DNA from: Pseudomonadota bacterium
GTDB lineage: Bacteria > Desulfobacterota > SM23-61
Direction: 5' to 3'
Length of the DNA: 33,257 nt
NCBI GenBank assembly: GCA_018819135.1
Contig: JAHJQK010000219.1
Span: 1 to 33,257, forward strand
Shown here: positions 30,983 to 33,257 of the stretch, piece by piece
Layout: every line of letters starts with the position of its first letter
Position numbering within the stretch: the stretch's first letter is position 1
Made by a program: the position numbers and the translations under genes
The notes under the pieces: generated by a model
Database searches by the model: none
Told to the model about the DNA's origin: nothing
The model's input: only the letters and a program-made list of their open reading frames with translations

Positions 30983-32278
30983 TCACTTGACCGCAAACGG
31001 GGAGGCGGCAGGGAAGGGAAGCCTGGGTTCAACTGATTTCAGGGTGCCCGGCCAGACCACCTGGACATTTCCGTCAATCCATTGCATGACCACCGGGTAA
31101 GACCGGAAATTCTGCCCGGCAAATTTATGCTCGGGGGGGTGGAACTTCATTCCGTAGCCGCTGGGCGAGGCCCCTTCGGGAATATCAATCTCCAGGGCCG
31201 CTTTGCGGATATTGTCAGGGGTTGGGGTCCCATATTTCTTTACGGCGAAGTCCAGGGTCTCCATTAACATCCAGGTATGCCCAAATCCCATGGTGGCATG
31301 GGCCGGGGGAGAAGGTTCTTTGTATTTTTCACTATACCGTTTGAGAAATTCATTGATCACCGGTCCCATGTCTTTGCGCAGTTTTTTCTGATCCAGGTTT
31401 TGGGCCGGGGAATTGTCCACGTTGTAAACATAATTCATGATCTCCCGCCCGAGGGATTTTTCCAGGTTAGGAAAGTTGGCGTAACCAGCGCCATGGCCGA
31501 TTATGGCTTTGGTCTTGAATCCCAGCTCGCGAGCCTGGCGGAGGAAGAGAACAATGTCCGGATAATAGCCGGTGTGCAAAATAGCATCCGGGGCGGCCGC
31601 TTTGAGCTTCAAGACCATGGAGGAGAGATCTTTGGCTTTATGGTCATAACCTTCTTTCATAACAACTTTCATGCCATACTTTCCGGAATGTTCCAGATTC
31701 GCTGCCGAAACACTCATGCCATAAGGGCCGTCCTCATATAGGACCGCTACTTTGACCTGGCTTGGCTCTTTATATTTCAAAAGGGAGATGTTTTCTTTCA
31801 AAAACTCCACCGAGCTCTGCCCCCATTGCGAGCCCATAGGTTGCGGGCGGAAGACATACTGGAGATTCCTTCCCTCCACCACTTTGTCGGAGATGGCAAT
31901 CTGGATCCAGAGGATGGTTTTGTTCTTGTCGCAGATGGGAGCGAGGGGCACACCAATGCCGCTGGAATAGACTCCGGTGATAATGGGGACCTTTTCCACG
32001 TGGATGAGCCGCTCCGTTTCCCGGATGGCCACATCCGGGTTCGACTGGGCATCCGAGGTTACCGGAACCAGTTCATATTTGTTTTGAATTCCCCCTTTTT
32101 CGTTCCACATATCCATGGCCATCAGGCTGCCGCGATAACCCGCTTCGGCGCCGGCGAGGGCAAAGGATCCTGTAAGAGAATAAAGGACCCCGACCCGCAG
32201 TTTTTCTTTGGCCCAGGCTGGGGATTGAAGGACGAATACCAAAGAAACGATTAAGACGGCTACCATGATCTTTTTCAT
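30983..32278 (-). CDS. livJ: Branched-chain amino acid-type ABC transporter substrate-binding protein
   Basis: The protein has 431 residues and belongs to the periplasmic binding protein family 6 (LivJ/AmiC type). The signal peptide covers about 1-23 (MKKIMVAVLIVSLVFVLQSP, cleaved after AWA). LRVGVLYSLTGSFALAGAEA is the standard first strand and ligand loop. It is longer than E. coli LivJ (about 367) but normal for HAAT-family proteins of anaerobes. The ATG at 32278 has an AAAGGAGG site and a near-consensus promoter 70 bases upstream. It is the first gene of livJGFHM. Ligand specificity is unknown; context allows aromatic or branched acids as well as amino acids. Confidence 0.92.
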   Translation of the reverse strand: MKKIMVAVLIVSLVFVLQSPAWAKEKLRVGVLYSLTGSFALAGAEAGYRGSLMAMDMWNEKGGIQNKYELVPVTSDAQSNPDVAIRETERLIHVEKVPIITGVYSSGIGVPLAPICDKNKTILWIQIAISDKVVEGRNLQYVFRPQPMGSQWGQSSVEFLKENISLLKYKEPSQVKVAVLYEDGPYGMSVSAANLEHSGKYGMKVVMKEGYDHKAKDLSSMVLKLKAAAPDAILHTGYYPDIVLFLRQARELGFKTKAIIGHGAGYANFPNLEKSLGREIMNYVYNVDNSPAQNLDQKKLRKDMGPVINEFLKRYSEKYKEPSPPAHATMGFGHTWMLMETLDFAVKKYGTPTPDNIRKAALEIDIPEGASPSGYGMKFHPPEHKFAGQNFRSYPVVMQWIDGNVQVVWPGTLKSVEPRLPFPAASPFAVK

Positions 32279-32348
32279 CGCTCTCCTCCTTTGGGGTTAA
32301 AAATTATTAGACTTTTCCCTGGATGACCAAAATCTTCAAAGTAAAAGG

Positions 32349-32377
32349 ATAATAGACAAAAGGGAATTTATTGTCAA
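32349..32377 (-). promoter_or_regulatory. Sigma70-type promoter of the livJGFHM operon
   Basis: On the minus strand: TTGACA (32377-32372), a 17-base spacer and TATTAT (32354-32349). The predicted start near 32342 gives livJ a leader of about 64 bases. Confidence 0.78.
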
Positions 32378-32404
32378 GATTTTTTTGGGCCGACGTATGA
32401 TGTA

Positions 32405-33247
32405 TTACCTTGGGGTAAATTCAAAGGGATGAGCGCCAGAAAAGCCAGGGTGGAGACGAAGGGCGTTTAGGCTGCAAAAATTCTCACAAAGGCCACAGCC
32501 GGTGCAGAGGGAACTATTGAAGAGCAACCTTCCTGCCCCATCTTTCTGGCTTCGTTTTAAAGCTCCCGTGGGGCACATAGCCACACAGGCCCAGCAGGAA
32601 TTGCAGCTTTCATGGAGGGTCGCATGGTAATAATAGTTTTTTAAGACTTCCTTGCTTACTCGATCCGGCATGATACGGAGGGAGCGATTCAACATCTTTC
32701 TTTTTTCCGGAAGATTTTTGGCAACGTAAAGTTTTCCCTTTTCTACGGTTGGAGATATTTGATCGTAAAAATCCCTCGCTCCTTGAAAAGAAAGATTTTT
32801 CAGAATCTTGAAAAAATTTCTGCGGTCATAAGAAACCTCTTCATAGCTCAGGTCAGACTTGTCTTCCACCAGTTTAATTCTTTCCAGTATTTCCAAAGAA
32901 GTTTTGGCGGCGAGGTTCGTGAGCCGATTTTGAAGGATTGGCACGATAAGTCCATTGCGGCAATCCGCGCAAGCCGTCAGGTTTACCTGCAGCCGTTTTT
33001 CCAGCGCTACGGTCAGGGTGATGATGTGCTCCTCCGAGAGAAAGCCAAAACAAGGGAACTTTTCATGGGCGGGTAAATCTGGTTTAAGGTTGCAGGCAAT
33101 CACCGGGGAATGAATCTTTTTTATTAAGTCGTTAATTAATACCCCGCAGCTTGCTGCGGGGAACCAATGGCTGGGTTTCCAAAGGGGCGCCGCAGCCCTT
33201 TGGTCGAGGGCGGGGTAAATGCCCCGCCCGAGAATGCGAGCGTGCAA
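32405..33247 (-). CDS. 4Fe-4S ferredoxin-type protein, 5' end uncertain
   Basis: The frame is open to the window edge. The C-terminus carries two four-cysteine clusters: CNSCWACVAMCPTGALK and CTGCGLCENFCSLNALR, each [4Fe-4S] ferredoxin type (CXXCXXCXXXC). Further up, CADC (within NLTACADCRNG) and PCFGFLSEEHIITL resemble the N-terminal part of larger iron-sulfur electron carriers in anaerobes. YDRRNFFKIL in the middle looks Tat-like but is internal. No ATG or strong ribosome site exists near the start of the family-like part (about residue 38); the first 37 codons are a translation of GC-rich hairpin repeats. So the gene is either truncated at its 5' end by repeat insertion or starts outside the window. 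It probably transfers electrons in the cytosol; its partner is unknown. Confidence 0.7.
   Translation of the reverse strand: MHARILGRGIYPALDQRAAAPLWKPSHWFPAASCGVLINDLIKKIHSPVIACNLKPDLPAHEKFPCFGFLSEEHIITLTVALEKRLQVNLTACADCRNGLIVPILQNRLTNLAAKTSLEILERIKLVEDKSDLSYEEVSYDRRNFFKILKNLSFQGARDFYDQISPTVEKGKLYVAKNLPEKRKMLNRSLRIMPDRVSKEVLKNYYYHATLHESCNSCWACVAMCPTGALKRSQKDGAGRLLFNSSLCTGCGLCENFCSLNALRLHPGFSGAHPFEFTPR
33142..33229. repeat. Cluster of three GC-rich hairpins
   Basis: CCCCGCAG/CTGCGGGG (33142-33161), CCAAAGGG/CCCTTTGG (33179-33203) and GGGCGGGG/CCCCGCCC (33208-33229) follow one another. The series looks like a dispersed extragenic palindromic repeat. It overlaps the 5' part of the ferredoxin-like frame. 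Confidence 0.65.
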
Positions 33248-33257
33248 GGTGGCCGAA

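Overview
The window looks like chromosomal DNA of a strictly anaerobic or syntrophic deltaproteobacterium (Desulfobacterota type). The grounds are a PxxKW-type cysteine-rich protein, an iron-sulfur flavoprotein, a ferredoxin-like protein, many acyl-CoA genes, several high-affinity organic-acid and amino-acid importers, and abundant dispersed palindromic repeats. This assignment is inferred from gene content and style; no marker gene fixes the lineage.

Layout. Bases 1-261 hold two palindromic repeat elements. Bases 262-1630 (minus) hold an iron-sulfur flavoprotein-like reductase, a small exported protein with a clear terminator, and a broken TPR gene. Bases 1871-3785 (plus) hold an acyl-CoA dehydrogenase and an XRE-cupin regulator, which face a long-chain acyl-CoA synthetase (3869-5689, minus). 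The minus-strand block continues with an exported protein, serine acetyltransferase and a complete Zn/Mn ABC importer (znuACB type, 7410-9950). Next on plus come a PAP2 phosphatase, a ThDP-dependent acetolactate-synthase-like enzyme, the PxxKW protein behind a promoter and intrinsic terminator (probable attenuation), and an initiator tRNA-fMet with its own promoter and terminator.

Bases 13413-14665 are mobile-element debris: an integrase fragment abutting the tRNA, cut by a decayed REP-associated (Y1/HUH) transposase unit with 13-bp inverted ends. A TRAP dicarboxylate-type importer (dctPQM) follows on minus. Bases 18544-23856 are a decay zone. They hold an ORFan with a zinc-ribbon-like C-terminus, an N-terminal fragment of a homocitrate/isopropylmalate-synthase-like gene, an intact amidase, a 133-bp MITE-like repeat, a large stem-loop upstream of an intact panB, and truncated tctC and tctA remnants.

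The right end holds a beta-hydroxyacid dehydrogenase, an MFS carrier, a family III CoA-transferase, a complete branched-chain-amino-acid-type ABC importer (livJGFHM, minus, with an excellent sigma70-like promoter), and a ferredoxin-like protein whose 5' end runs into repeat hairpins.

Together the intact genes suggest uptake of carboxylates or amino acids (TRAP, LIV, MFS), their activation (acyl-CoA synthetase, CoA-transferase) and oxidation (acyl-CoA dehydrogenase, hydroxyacid dehydrogenase), plus metal acquisition and cysteine/pantothenate supply. I found no CRISPR array, toxin-antitoxin pair or obvious defence system. The most unusual signals are the attenuator before the PxxKW gene, a 10-bp-phased ATCTGCG repeat at four intergenic sites, the stable hairpins after both solute-binding-protein genes, and the structured panB leader.
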